Counted from the first letter of the stretch, positions 6,854 to 15,384 are shown. The stretch: DNA of 64,000 bases from Pseudonocardia sp. ICBG1293 (GCF_020131355.1 NZ_JAHLEL010000038.1:496001-560000); one strand, 5' to 3'. Notes: a model not told the origin generated them from the sequence alone. Numbers and translations: made by a program.

Positions 6854-7503
6854 AGGAGTCCCTTCAGGTAGGCGAGCGCGTCGTCGAGGCCGATCACGTC
6901 GCCGTACTTGGCGTGGATGTCGAACAGGTTCGCCTCGTGCGGCCCGGCCGCGCGGTCGCCGACGCACTCGCGCGGCACCAGTACGCCGAACCCGGACTGC
7001 ACGGCGTCCACGGCGGTCGCGCGGACACAGCCCGAGGTGGTGGCCCCGCACACCAGCACGGTGTCCACACCGGAGGACTGCAGCAGGGTCGCGAGGCCGG
7101 TGTCGAAGAACGCCGACGCACCCTTCTTGGTGAGGGTGTGGTCGGCGCCGCGCACGTCCAGCCGGGGGTCGAAGCCGACGGCGGCCGAGCCCTCCACCAG
7201 TGTGCGCATGCCGGGTGCCTTCACCAGCCAGGGCAGGGTGTCGACCTCGGCGGCGGTGTAGGCGATCGTCGTCCACACCACCGGGGCGCCCGTCGGGCGG
7301 GCCGTCTCGACCAGCGCCGACGTCGCCGCGACGACCGCGGACAGGTCGCTGCCGGTGGGCCGCCCGGGGTCGGTGAACCCGACCGTCAGGTCCACGACGA
7401 CGACCGCGGGCCGCGTCCCGCGCCGGGCCGCGGCACCGAACCCGGCCGTGGCGTAGGTCGCGTCGGTACCGGCCCCGTGCAGGCCGGTGGGGTGCGCGCT
7501 CAT
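6850..7503 (-). CDS. nicF: Isochorismatase-family amidase, probable maleamate amidohydrolase
   Basis: This 217-residue cysteine hydrolase has the family triad: Asp39 in VVVDLT, a lysine at 126/127 in LTKKGASAF, and Cys159 in TTSGCVRA, preceded by the cis-peptide region. The family contains N-carbamoylsarcosine amidase, nicotinamidase and maleamate amidase. Maleamate amidase releases ammonia from maleamate to give maleate, the substrate of the maleate isomerase encoded at the left edge. Its start overlaps the stop of the iron-sulfur subunit gene (ATGA). N-carbamoylsarcosine amidase remains an alternative because sarcosine catabolism also occurs in this genome, but the local operon favours maleamate. 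Confidence 0.72.
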   Translation of the reverse strand: MSAHPTGLHGAGTDATYATAGFGAAARRGTRPAVVVVDLTVGFTDPGRPTGSDLSAVVAATSALVETARPTGAPVVWTTIAYTAAEVDTLPWLVKAPGMRTLVEGSAAVGFDPRLDVRGADHTLTKKGASAFFDTGLATLLQSSGVDTVLVCGATTSGCVRATAVDAVQSGFGVLVPRECVGDRAAGPHEANLFDIHAKYGDVIGLDDALAYLKGLL

Positions 7504-8078
7504 GCGGATGCTCCGTCCAGTGCGGACTGCGGTGCGGACTGCGCGGACTGCGCGGACTGCGGTGCGGACTGCGGTGCGGAGTCGAGAGCGGACTGGAGCG
7601 CGGCACGGCGGCGGCCCGCGCAGTCCTCCACGGCGTCGACGATCGTCTGGTAGCCGGTGCACCGGCACAGGTTCGACGCCACCACCTCGCGGATCTCCTC
7701 CCGGCTCGCGTCCGGGGCCTCGGCGAGGTAGCCCTCGGCCAGCATGAGGAACCCGGGGGTGCAGAAGCCGCACTGCAGTCCGTGGTGCTCGCCGAAGCAC
7801 TGCTGCAGGTCCGACAGCCCGCCGTCGGGCCCGGACAGCGACTCGACCGTGCGGATGGTGGCGTTCTCCACCTGGACGGCGAACAGCAGGCAGGCCCGGG
7901 CGGGCGCGTCGTCGACGAGCACGGTGCACGCCCCGCAGATCCCGTGCTCGCAGCCGACGTGGGTGCCGGTCAGCCCCAGGTCGTGGCGGAGCACGTCGGC
8001 CAGCGTGCGTCGCGGCGGGATCGCCAGCTCGTGGCGCTCGCCGTTGACGGTCAGTTCGACGAGCTGGACGTCGGTCAC
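7500..8078 (-). CDS. Molybdenum hydroxylase, [2Fe-2S] small subunit (putative nicotinate dehydrogenase)
   Basis: This 192-residue protein carries both clusters of xanthine-dehydrogenase-type small subunits. The plant-ferredoxin-like cluster is at Cys43, Cys48, Cys51 and Cys63 (CEHGICGAC); the second is at Cys103, Cys106, Cys138 and Cys140 (CGFC and CRC). It passes electrons from the molybdopterin subunit to the FAD subunit. The family usually ends soon after the CRCTGY motif; this protein has an extra Ala/Gln/Ser-rich tail (about 159-192) encoded by repeats of TGCGGACTGCG. Start and stop overlap the neighbours by four bases each. It probably hydroxylates nicotinate to 6-hydroxynicotinate as part of the complex (inference from operon). 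Confidence 0.85.
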   Translation of the reverse strand: MTDVQLVELTVNGERHELAIPPRRTLADVLRHDLGLTGTHVGCEHGICGACTVLVDDAPARACLLFAVQVENATIRTVESLSGPDGGLSDLQQCFGEHHGLQCGFCTPGFLMLAEGYLAEAPDASREEIREVVASNLCRCTGYQTIVDAVEDCAGRRRAALQSALDSAPQSAPQSAQSAQSAPQSALDGASA

Positions 8079-10429
8079 GGTGCCTCCTGGTTCAGGGCCG
8101 CGAAGAGGGCGGCGCGGGGGACGGGGGTGGAGTCCAGCTCGACACCGGTCGTGCGCAATGCGTCGTTGACGGCGTTGAGCACGGCCGCGGGGGCACCGAT
8201 GGTGCCGCCCTCGCCCGCCCCCTTGGCCCCGTCCGCGGTGAACGCGCACGGTGTCTCGAGGTGCTCGATGCGCACGTCGGGGATCTCGGCGGCGGTCGGG
8301 ACCTTGTACTCCATGAAGCTCGGCGCGAGCGGCTGGCCGAGCTCGTCGTAGACGACCTGTTCGAACAGCGCGCCGGCGATGCCCTGCGCGATCCCCCCGC
8401 GGGCCTGCCCCTCGACGACCCGCGGGTGGATGGCGACGCCGCAGTCCTCGACGCAGACGTAGCGCAGGATCTCCACGCCGCCGGTGCCCGGGTCGAGCGC
8501 GACGACGCAGCCGTGGGTGGCGTTGGAGAAGGTGCCGTCCCCGCCGACGTCGAAGCTGGCCGTCGCGGTCATGCCCGGCCCGACCTCCTTCGGCAGGAGG
8601 TGCGCGCGCAGGTAGGCGACGTCGGCCAGCTCGGCGTAGGGGTACGTGCGGCCGCCGGCGCGGACGCCGCCGCGGCCGTCGAGCTCGGCGGAGTCGACGT
8701 CGCTCCCGGCGAGGTGCGCGGCCAGCGCGCGTAGCTGGTCGCCCAGCTTCACCGCCGCGGCGGCCGCCGCGGACCCGCCGATCGTCACCGAGCGGGACGC
8801 GAACGAGCCCCACCCGTAGGTGATCCGGTCGGTGTCGCCCTGGACGATCTTGACCTTGTCGTAGGGAATGCCGAGCCGGTCGGCGACGATCTGGGCGAAG
8901 GTCGTCTCGTGGCTCTGGCCGTGGGACAGCGTGCCGGTGGTGACGGTGACCGTGCCGTCCAGGTCCATCGTGATCTGGGACAGGTCGAACCCGGGGACGA
9001 CCTGCATCTTCCGTGCCGCGAACGCGCCGGAGCCGTAGCCGGTCCGCTCGGAGAAGCAGGAGTAGCCGATGCCGAGGACACGACCGTCGGGCAGGGTGCG
9101 GCCCGGCCAGCCCTCGTCGCGCAGCACCTGCTCGCAGAGGTCCAGCGACTCCCGGTACGAGCCCGGGTCGTAGGTGATGGCGTTGACCCCGCGGTAGGGG
9201 AAATCGGTGATCAGGTTGCGCCGGCGGACGTCCAGCGCGTCGAGCCCGAGCTCGCGGGCGGCGCGCTCCATCAGCCGTTCCATCACCATCACGTACTGCG
9301 GCCGGGACACCCCGCGGTACGGCGCGGTCGGCGCCTTGTTCGTGGTCACCGCCCGCCCGCGCACGCGGTAGGCGGGGACCCGGTACACCCCGGGCATCTC
9401 CGCCGAGGCCATCAGCGGCTCGATGCCCGCGGTGAACGGGTAGCAGGAGTAGGCGCCCATGTCGCACACGACGTCGGACTTCAGGGCGAGGATCTGTCCG
9501 TCGGCGGTGAACGCGGCACGGGCGGTGTAGTGCTGCTCGCGGGCCAGGAAGCTCGCGGTCAACGCCTCGCGCCGGTCCTCGATCCACTTGACCGGACGCC
9601 GGAGCCGCCGTGCGACGGCCGCGGCCGCGATCTCCTCGCGGCCCACGACGCACTTCTGGCCGAACCCGCCGCCCATGTCCGGCACGACGACCCGCACCTG
9701 CTTCTCGTCGAGCCCGGCACAGCGGGCCAGCACCGTGCGCACCTGGTGCGGGACCTGGGTGCAGGTACGCACGACCAGCTGCTCGTCGCGGTCGTCCCAG
9801 TCGGCGACGACGCCGCGGGTCTCCAGCGGCAGCGCGTTCTGCCGCCCGGTGCGGGCCTCGACGGACACGACCGTGTGGGCGTCGGCGAACACGTCGTCGA
9901 TGCCCTCGGTGGCGAACAGTGCGACGTCGACCAGCACGTTGCCGGGGGCCTCGTCGTGCACCGGGGGACCGGCCGCGGCCAGCGCGGCGGCCTCGGTCAC
10001 CACCGGGTCGAGCGGCTCGAGCTCGACGACGGCGGCCTCCACGCCGTCCTCGGCGGCGTAGGGGTCGGTCGCGACCACGACCGCGAGGGGCTCGCCGACG
10101 TAGCGGACCTTGGCACCGGCCAGCACCGGCATCGAGGTGGGGACGAACTCCTCGACCGGCCGGTCGAGGAGCGCGGTGATGTCGCCGAGGGCCAGGTCGG
10201 CGGCGTCGAACGCGGCGACGACGCCGGGGACCGTGCGGACCTCGGACAGGTCGACATCGACCACCCGGGCGTGCGCCTCGGTGCTGCGCACGAACGCGGC
10301 GTGCAGCATCCGGGGCAGGGTGATGTCGTCGACGAACCGGCCGCGGCCGGTCAGCAGCCGCGGGTCCTCCCGCCGCGGGACCGACGCGCCGACCCAGGTG
10401 CCGTCGCGGCGCAGTCCGGGCTCAGCCAC
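8075..10429 (-). CDS. Molybdenum hydroxylase, large molybdopterin subunit (putative nicotinate dehydrogenase)
   Basis: This 784-residue subunit has the aldehyde oxidase/xanthine dehydrogenase a/b hammerhead domain in its first ~150 residues. The molybdopterin-binding domain follows, with DMGGGFGQK, PYRGVSRPQ, GTLSHGQSHETTFAQ and the catalytic glutamate in GAKGAGEGG (about Glu740). The CO-dehydrogenase active-site loop AYXCSFR is absent, so it is not CoxL. Enzymes of this kind hydroxylate N-heteroaromatic rings next to the nitrogen with water as oxygen source. Given the downstream genes the substrate is most likely nicotinate; picolinate or a nicotine-derived pyridine cannot be excluded. The GTG at 10429 overlaps the FAD-subunit gene by 8 bases. 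Confidence 0.85.
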   Translation of the reverse strand: MAEPGLRRDGTWVGASVPRREDPRLLTGRGRFVDDITLPRMLHAAFVRSTEAHARVVDVDLSEVRTVPGVVAAFDAADLALGDITALLDRPVEEFVPTSMPVLAGAKVRYVGEPLAVVVATDPYAAEDGVEAAVVELEPLDPVVTEAAALAAAGPPVHDEAPGNVLVDVALFATEGIDDVFADAHTVVSVEARTGRQNALPLETRGVVADWDDRDEQLVVRTCTQVPHQVRTVLARCAGLDEKQVRVVVPDMGGGFGQKCVVGREEIAAAAVARRLRRPVKWIEDRREALTASFLAREQHYTARAAFTADGQILALKSDVVCDMGAYSCYPFTAGIEPLMASAEMPGVYRVPAYRVRGRAVTTNKAPTAPYRGVSRPQYVMVMERLMERAARELGLDALDVRRRNLITDFPYRGVNAITYDPGSYRESLDLCEQVLRDEGWPGRTLPDGRVLGIGYSCFSERTGYGSGAFAARKMQVVPGFDLSQITMDLDGTVTVTTGTLSHGQSHETTFAQIVADRLGIPYDKVKIVQGDTDRITYGWGSFASRSVTIGGSAAAAAAVKLGDQLRALAAHLAGSDVDSAELDGRGGVRAGGRTYPYAELADVAYLRAHLLPKEVGPGMTATASFDVGGDGTFSNATHGCVVALDPGTGGVEILRYVCVEDCGVAIHPRVVEGQARGGIAQGIAGALFEQVVYDELGQPLAPSFMEYKVPTAAEIPDVRIEHLETPCAFTADGAKGAGEGGTIGAPAAVLNAVNDALRTTGVELDSTPVPRAALFAALNQEAP

Positions 10430-11207
10430 GGCCTGCCTCCTCCCGTGCCCGGGCGACGAGGGTGCGGACCAGGCCGCGCCGGTACTCCGCGGGGATCCCG
10501 GCCTCGTCGCGCAGCTCCAGACCGTCGGCGACCTCGGCCGGGGTGCCGGCGTCGGGTACCAGCACCGGGACGGCGCCGACCCCGCCGAGCACGACCTCCC
10601 CGGTGTCCAGGTCCACCCCCGCCGCGACGACGGCGAAGTCGCCACGGCGGTCGGCGTACTCGGTGAGCGCCGCGCGCGGCGCGGGACAGGGGAAGACGAT
10701 CTCCACGATCACCTCGTCGGGGTCCAGGGCGGTGGTGAACGGGCCGAGGAAGAACTCCCGCGCCCGGACCTCGCGCCGCCCGCCGGGTCCCTCGGCGACG
10801 ACGACGGCGTCGAGCAGCACGGCCAGCAGGCACCACTCGGCGGTGGCGTCGCCGTGCGCGATCGAGCCGCCGACGGTGCCCCGGGTGCGGATGGGCAGGT
10901 GCCCGACCCAGCGCATCGCGGCCGACAGCACCGCGAAGTCCGGCCCCAGGTCGGCCCGTTCGACGGCCCGGTGCGTGGTCAGCGCGCCGATCCGCAGCGC
11001 CCCGTCGGTGCGGTGGATGCCGGCCAGGCCCGGCACGTGCGTGAGGTCGATCAGGTGCCCGGGGCGGGCCATCCGGTAGTTCATCATCGCGACCAGGCTC
11101 TGGCCGCCGGCGAGGAGCTTGGGCTCGTCGTCGGCCAGCTCGGTCAGCAGGTCGACCGCCCCGCGCACCGACGACGCCCGGTGGTAGGTGAACGCGGCGG
11201 GCTTCAC
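10422..11207 (-). CDS. Molybdenum hydroxylase, FAD-binding medium subunit (putative nicotinate dehydrogenase)
   Basis: This 261-residue CoxM-type subunit has the two flavin pyrophosphate motifs, LLAGGQSLVAMM (31-42) and TVGGSIAHGD (111-120), and a C-terminal CO-dehydrogenase flavoprotein domain. It takes electrons from the iron-sulfur subunit and hands them to an acceptor. The order here is FAD, large, small (M-L-S), with overlaps that suggest translational coupling. The GTG start at 11207 overlaps the stop of the upstream transporter gene (GTGA), tying transport and first oxidation together. Confidence 0.85.
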   Translation of the reverse strand: MKPAAFTYHRASSVRGAVDLLTELADDEPKLLAGGQSLVAMMNYRMARPGHLIDLTHVPGLAGIHRTDGALRIGALTTHRAVERADLGPDFAVLSAAMRWVGHLPIRTRGTVGGSIAHGDATAEWCLLAVLLDAVVVAEGPGGRREVRAREFFLGPFTTALDPDEVIVEIVFPCPAPRAALTEYADRRGDFAVVAAGVDLDTGEVVLGGVGAVPVLVPDAGTPAEVADGLELRDEAGIPAEYRRGLVRTLVARAREEAGRG

Positions 11208-12610
11208 GCCTTCTCCACCCGCTCCACGGCCGGGGTGTCGAGGGTCTGCTCGTCGCCGGTGATGCGGTCCAGCTCGCGACCCCGGGTCTCGGGGGCGCCG
11301 AGCGCCATGAACGTGACGGCGGCGAAGACCAGCAGCGCCATCAGGGTGAAGGTCAGCGGCAGGCCGAGGACCGGCCAGAGCAGGCTGCCGAAGATCAGCG
11401 GGACGAACCCGGTGACGGCCCGGCTCGACGACGACGCCCAGCCGAAGCCCGAGGCCCGCAGCTCGGTGGGGTAGAGCTCGGAGACGTAGGCGTACATGAC
11501 CGGGATGACGACCAGGGCGAAGAACCCGAACACCGCGATCATCGCGACCGCTGCCGTCGGCGAACCCATGACCAGGGAGAACACAACCAGCGACAGTGCG
11601 GCGCACGGACCGGCGACGCCGATGACCCACTTGCGGCCGACGACCTCGACCAGCAGCACCGAGGTGATGACGCCGAGGATGCCGACCGCGTTCATGACGG
11701 TGGTGGAGGCGAACGCGGCGACCTCGCCCATGCCCTGGGCGCGCAGGATCGACGGCATCCAGGACAGCGCGGCGTAGTAGACGACCATGACGGTGATGAA
11801 CAGCGACCAGGCGACGCCGGTGATGCGCGGGTTGAACGCCCACACCATCTTCAGCTGTTCGCCCAGCGCGCCGAGACCGCGGCGGCGCGAGGTGGTCGGC
11901 TCCGGTGCGGCGGCGGTGATCGCGTACTGCTCCACCGGGGCGCCGGTGCGCCGGACCATGTCGTCGATGACGGTGCGGGCCTCGGCCTCGCGGCCGGTGC
12001 GCGCCAGGTAGATCGGGGACTCCGGGACTCCGCGGCGGATCCAGAACAGCAGCAGCGCGGGCAGCACCATCAGTGCGAGCATCCAGCGCCAGTTGCCCTC
12101 GACCGGCACGAGCAGCGTCGCCGAGAGCCCGGCGAGGGTGGTGCCGATCGGCCACCAGCCGTCCATCGCGGCGAGCACCTTGCCCCGGTAGCGCCGGGGT
12201 GAGAACTCGCTGACGATCGCGTAGTCGACCGGGATGCAGCCGCCGAGCCCGATGCCGGCCAGGAAGCGCAGCGCCAGGAAGACCTCCCAGCTCGGGGAGA
12301 AGGCGCCCAGTACCGAGAACAGGGCGAAGATCAGCAGCGTGATGCTGAAGACCCGTTTGCGGCCCATCCGGTCGGCGATCGTGCCGAACGCGACGGCGCC
12401 GACGGCCATGCCGATGAGGTTGGCCGTGGCGACGAGGCCGCGCTGGCCGGTCGAGAGGTCGAACTCGACGCCGAGCAGCGGGGTGAGGAAGCCGTTGAGG
12501 GCGACGTCCCAGGCGTCGAACATGTAGCCGAGGCCGCCGATGAGGAAGATCTTCCCCTGGACGCCCCAGCGCCAGGGCAGGTCCTGGACGACCTGGTCTC
12601 CGGTACGCAT
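11204..12610 (-). CDS. MFS transporter, probable nicotinate (aromatic acid) importer
   Basis: This 468-residue protein has twelve predicted membrane spans and the sugar-porter/aromatic-acid:H+ symporter signatures. They are MFDAWDVALNGF in helix 1, ADRMGRKR between helices 2 and 3, and a matching RG-x-x-P-E-S-P loop after helix 6. It lies between the monooxygenase gene (12-base gap) and the dehydrogenase genes (4-base overlap), so it most likely brings in the substrate of this pathway. NicT of nicotinate degraders is also an MFS protein. The transported compound is inferred only from the operon. Confidence 0.8.
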   Translation of the reverse strand: MRTGDQVVQDLPWRWGVQGKIFLIGGLGYMFDAWDVALNGFLTPLLGVEFDLSTGQRGLVATANLIGMAVGAVAFGTIADRMGRKRVFSITLLIFALFSVLGAFSPSWEVFLALRFLAGIGLGGCIPVDYAIVSEFSPRRYRGKVLAAMDGWWPIGTTLAGLSATLLVPVEGNWRWMLALMVLPALLLFWIRRGVPESPIYLARTGREAEARTVIDDMVRRTGAPVEQYAITAAAPEPTTSRRRGLGALGEQLKMVWAFNPRITGVAWSLFITVMVVYYAALSWMPSILRAQGMGEVAAFASTTVMNAVGILGVITSVLLVEVVGRKWVIGVAGPCAALSLVVFSLVMGSPTAAVAMIAVFGFFALVVIPVMYAYVSELYPTELRASGFGWASSSSRAVTGFVPLIFGSLLWPVLGLPLTFTLMALLVFAAVTFMALGAPETRGRELDRITGDEQTLDTPAVERVEKA

Positions 12611-12622
12611 GTCGGTGCTCCT

Positions 12623-13891
12623 CTATCGGGAGAAGGGGTAGGTGACGGACTCGTCGTCCGGATCGTTCAACGGGGAACCCCGCCACAGCCAGTCGTAGGA
12701 CACGTCGGACTCGCCCTGGAAGCGGCGCAGCTTCTCGTCGCGTTCGCGCTGCTCGGGGCCGTCGGGCAGGTGGTAGAAGTCCATGTTCTGCAGCGAGGCG
12801 TCCTGCACGACGCCCGCGTGCTTGGCGCGGCGCTGCACGTAGCGGGCGAGCGCGGTGTCGATCCCGCCGCGGCCGGCCGCGCCGAGCTCCTCGGCCAGCA
12901 CGGCGGCGTCCTCCATCGCCTGGGAGGCGCCCTGGGCCTGGTAGGGGAGCATCGCGTGGCAGGCGTCGCCGAGCAGGGCGACCCGCCCGTCGAGCCAGAC
13001 GGGGTCGCGGCGGCGCCGGTACAGCGCCCATACCGAGACGTCGTCCTTGGCCTTGGAGAGCATCGCCGGGACGCGGTCGTCCCAGTCGGCGAAGTCGGCG
13101 ACGAGGTCCTCGGCGGTCGCCGGGGCGCTCCAGTCGCGCTCGACCTGCTCGGTGCAGGGCACGATCGCGACGACGTTGAGGTACTCGCCGCGCCGGATCA
13201 TGTAGTGCACCAGGTGCTTGCCGGGGCCGTACCAGATCGTGGAGTGGTAGCGGTCGAGCAGGAACCGGGTCGCCGGGTCCGCGGCGATGAGCTCGCCGGG
13301 GATCAGGGCGCGGTAGGCCATCTCCCCGGAGAAGACCAGCGTGTCGTCGAAGCCGGCGAGGTCGCGGACACCGGACCGGATGCCGTCGGCGCCGACGAGC
13401 ACGTCGCCTGCGACGCGCAGCCCGCGCGCGGTGACGGCGACCGGGCGGTCCGGGTCGGTGCGGTCGAGCTCGACGACCTTCGCGTCGGTGTGCACGGTGA
13501 CCGCGGGGCCGGGGCCGTCCGGGTCGAGGCAGGCCTCGAGCAGGATCCGGTGCAGGTCGGCGCGGTGGTAGTGCCAGTACGGGGCGCCGTAGGCGTCGAC
13601 GACGTGCTGGCCGAGCGGGAGCTGGGCGATGATCGAGCCGTCGGCCCACCGGCGCCGCACCTGGTCCTGCGGGGCGGTGTGGATCCGCTCCAGCGACCGG
13701 CGCAGGCCCAGGCCGAACAGGATGCGGCTGGCGTTCGGGGCGGTCTGGATGCCGGCGCCGACCTCGCCGAGCTGCGGCGCCGCCTCCAGCACGGTGGCCC
13801 GGAAGCCCTGACGGCGCAGGGCCAGCGCGGCGGTGAGCCCGCCGAGACCGCCTCCCGTGACCGTGATCTCCAGGGACTGGCTGGGTGCCAC
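12623..13891 (-). CDS. nicC: FAD-dependent monooxygenase, probable 6-hydroxynicotinate 3-monooxygenase
   Basis: This 422-residue group A flavoprotein hydroxylase has the dinucleotide motif GGGLGG (13-18), the DG motif LVGADGIRSG (165-174) and the GD motif LGDACHAMLP (307-316), as in salicylate hydroxylase and NicC. NicC decarboxylates and hydroxylates 6-hydroxynicotinate to 2,5-dihydroxypyridine with NADH and O2. The operon contains no separate decarboxylase, which fits a decarboxylating NicC better than the picolinate route. It is the first gene of the leftward operon. The GTG at 13891 follows a GAGGAGG ribosome-binding site with a 5-base gap. Salicylate-type activity is the alternative if the operon context is misleading. 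Confidence 0.75.
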   Translation of the reverse strand: MAPSQSLEITVTGGGLGGLTAALALRRQGFRATVLEAAPQLGEVGAGIQTAPNASRILFGLGLRRSLERIHTAPQDQVRRRWADGSIIAQLPLGQHVVDAYGAPYWHYHRADLHRILLEACLDPDGPGPAVTVHTDAKVVELDRTDPDRPVAVTARGLRVAGDVLVGADGIRSGVRDLAGFDDTLVFSGEMAYRALIPGELIAADPATRFLLDRYHSTIWYGPGKHLVHYMIRRGEYLNVVAIVPCTEQVERDWSAPATAEDLVADFADWDDRVPAMLSKAKDDVSVWALYRRRRDPVWLDGRVALLGDACHAMLPYQAQGASQAMEDAAVLAEELGAAGRGGIDTALARYVQRRAKHAGVVQDASLQNMDFYHLPDGPEQRERDEKLRRFQGESDVSYDWLWRGSPLNDPDDESVTYPFSR

Positions 13892-13956
13892 GACAACCTC
13901 CTCGCGTCCGCCGGGCCTGTGACGTGGCCCGCACGAGAAGTAATCCGAGCACGTAC

Positions 13957-13966
13957 TATCCGGATA
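13957..13966. promoter_or_regulatory. Palindrome TATCCGGATA upstream of the nic-like operon
   Basis: A perfect 10-bp palindrome 66 bases upstream of the monooxygenase start, between it and the MarR gene. A related palindromic core, TGTCCGGACG, lies at 14594-14603 upstream of the MarR gene itself. The shared TCCGGA core suggests one regulator acts at both places, probably the MarR protein (inference). Confidence 0.5.
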
Positions 13967-14028
13967 CGCAAGGATTTCGCGGGAACGACCCGGAAGGGAA
14001 ACCGGGGTGTAACGCCGCAGACCGGACC

Positions 14029-14544
14029 TCAGTCGTCGTCGGGCAGCGGGCTCCGCTCGGCGACCGCCTCCCAGTGGGCGCCCAGCGTGTTGAGCAGGCC
14101 CGCGATCTCCGGGCGCCGGTCCTCGGGCACCGCGGCCAGCAGCTCCGCGTCCAGGCGACGGGTCCGGCGGGTGACCTCGGCCAGGGCGGCCGCGCCGGCG
14201 TCGGTCAGGGCCAGCAGCTTGCGCCGGGCGTCGCGGGGGGACTCGGTGCGCTCGATCAGCCCGCGGCGCTCCATCCGGCGGCAGACGTCGGCCATCGTGG
14301 AGGTGTCCAGGGCGACGGCGCCGGCCAGCGAGCTCTGGTCGGACCCGGGGTAGGCACGGATCGCCGAGAGGACCGCGAACTGCGGGCCGGTCAGCACCGG
14401 GTCGACGTGGCGGCTCCAGGCCGCGAGGTAGGCCTGGTACATCCGACGGGCGCCGTAGCCCGGGGCGGCGACCAGGTCGGCCGGTGGGGCGGCCGCGACG
14501 GCCGGCCCGTGTCCCTCGCCGCGGCGCAGCGGCTCGCCCATCAT
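14029..14544 (-). CDS. MarR-family transcriptional regulator
   Basis: This 171-residue protein has a MarR winged helix: LTGPQFAVLSAIRAYP, then the recognition helix ALDTSTMADVCRRMERRGLIER and the wing SPRDARRKLLALT. MarR proteins usually repress degradation operons and release DNA when the aromatic substrate binds; NicR of nicotinate degraders and PicR of picolinate degraders belong here. It lies immediately upstream of the nic-like operon and on the same strand. There are two adjacent ATG codons at 14544 and 14541; either could be the start. The ligand is inferred to be a pathway compound such as nicotinate or 6-hydroxynicotinate. Confidence 0.8.
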   Translation of the reverse strand: MMGEPLRRGEGHGPAVAAAPPADLVAAPGYGARRMYQAYLAAWSRHVDPVLTGPQFAVLSAIRAYPGSDQSSLAGAVALDTSTMADVCRRMERRGLIERTESPRDARRKLLALTDAGAAALAEVTRRTRRLDAELLAAVPEDRRPEIAGLLNTLGAHWEAVAERSPLPDDD

Positions 14545-14593
14545 GCCTCCGTGCTCGTCCGGGCCCGGGGCCCTCGTCCGGGGAGATCTTACG

Positions 14594-14603
14594 TGTCCGG
14601 ACG
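14594..14603. promoter_or_regulatory. Palindromic TGTCCGGACG upstream of the MarR gene
   Basis: This TCCGGA-centred element lies 50 bases before the MarR start, within a larger CGTCCGG...CCGGACG inverted repeat (from about 14576). It resembles TATCCGGATA at the nic-like operon. It is a candidate autoregulatory site. Confidence 0.4.
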
Positions 14604-14629
14604 ATCACCGGGGCCGGCCGGTGCGGGGC

Positions 14630-15208
14630 TCAGCGCGGACGCAGCCCGTCGACGAGCAGGTCCAGCAGGCGTCCGGCCTGCTCGCGGCCCTGCGGGTCGG
14701 CGACGGCCATGCAGATCCCGCTGGTGCCGACGAGCACGTCCGCGGCGTCGACGTCGTCGCGCAGGGTGCCGTCGGCGATGCCCGCCTTCTGCAGCAGGCG
14801 GACCGCCTCGACCATCCGCTCGCGGCTCTGTGCGAACGGGTTGTGACCGCACGCGACGAGTGCGTGCAGCGAGTCCGCGAGGTGCTTCTTCGTGATCACG
14901 TAGTCGACGAAGCGGTCCATCCACGCCCGCAGGGCCCGGTCCGCGGGCAGCTCGCCGCGCAGCTCCTCCGCCGCGGCGCAGAGCCGGTCGAGCTCGTTGC
15001 GGTACACCGCCTCGACCAGGGAGTCCCGGTTCGGGAAGTGCCGGTAGAGCGTGCCGATGCCGACTCCGGCGTCCTTCGCGATGCCGTCGAGTGTCGTGGC
15101 GGGCCCGCCGCGGCTCTCCGCGGTGAACGCGCGCACGGCCGCGGCCAGCAGCAGCTCGCGGTTGCGCGCGGCGTCCGCACGCAGGCCCGGACGCGTGCTG
15201 GTGCCCAT
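14630..15208 (-). CDS. TetR-family transcriptional regulator
   Basis: This 192-residue protein has a TetR helix-turn-helix near the N-terminus (ATTLDGIAKDAGVGIGTLYRHFPNRDSLVEAVY, about residues 35-67) and an all-helical ligand domain. It is divergent from the SDR gene at 15385, and an inverted repeat lies between them, so it probably represses that gene and itself. The ATG at 15208 follows a GAGGGAGG ribosome-binding site. An in-frame start at 15349 would run through the likely operator and was rejected. The ligand is unknown; TetR proteins of this size beside SDR genes often respond to xenobiotics. Confidence 0.85.
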   Translation of the reverse strand: MGTSTRPGLRADAARNRELLLAAAVRAFTAESRGGPATTLDGIAKDAGVGIGTLYRHFPNRDSLVEAVYRNELDRLCAAAEELRGELPADRALRAWMDRFVDYVITKKHLADSLHALVACGHNPFAQSRERMVEAVRLLQKAGIADGTLRDDVDAADVLVGTSGICMAVADPQGREQAGRLLDLLVDGLRPR

Positions 15209-15256
15209 GACGGTGCCTCCCTCGGGTGGACTGACGATCCCACGATACGTCTTGCG

Positions 15257-15276
15257 ATCCGGAGGATGCTCCGGAT
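15257..15276. promoter_or_regulatory. Inverted repeat in the TetR/SDR divergent promoter region
   Basis: ATCCGGAG and CTCCGGAT form a perfect 8-bp inverted repeat with a 4-base spacer (20 bp in all). A second, weaker ATCCGG-rich repeat runs to about 15303. The size and position between divergent genes fit a TetR operator. Confidence 0.65.
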
Positions 15277-15384
15277 AGAGTTCCGGATCATACGGAGGAT
15301 CCGCCGTTTCATTGCCCCCGGGGACACGGCGACGCAACGACGACGTCACCGACCGCGTACCCGGTGCTCAGAAGGGATCACGCC

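Noticed and set aside
8075..10429. Aerobic CO dehydrogenase large subunit (CoxL)
   Set aside because: The AYXCSFR active-site loop of form I CO dehydrogenase is absent and the operon encodes pyridine-ring degradation steps.
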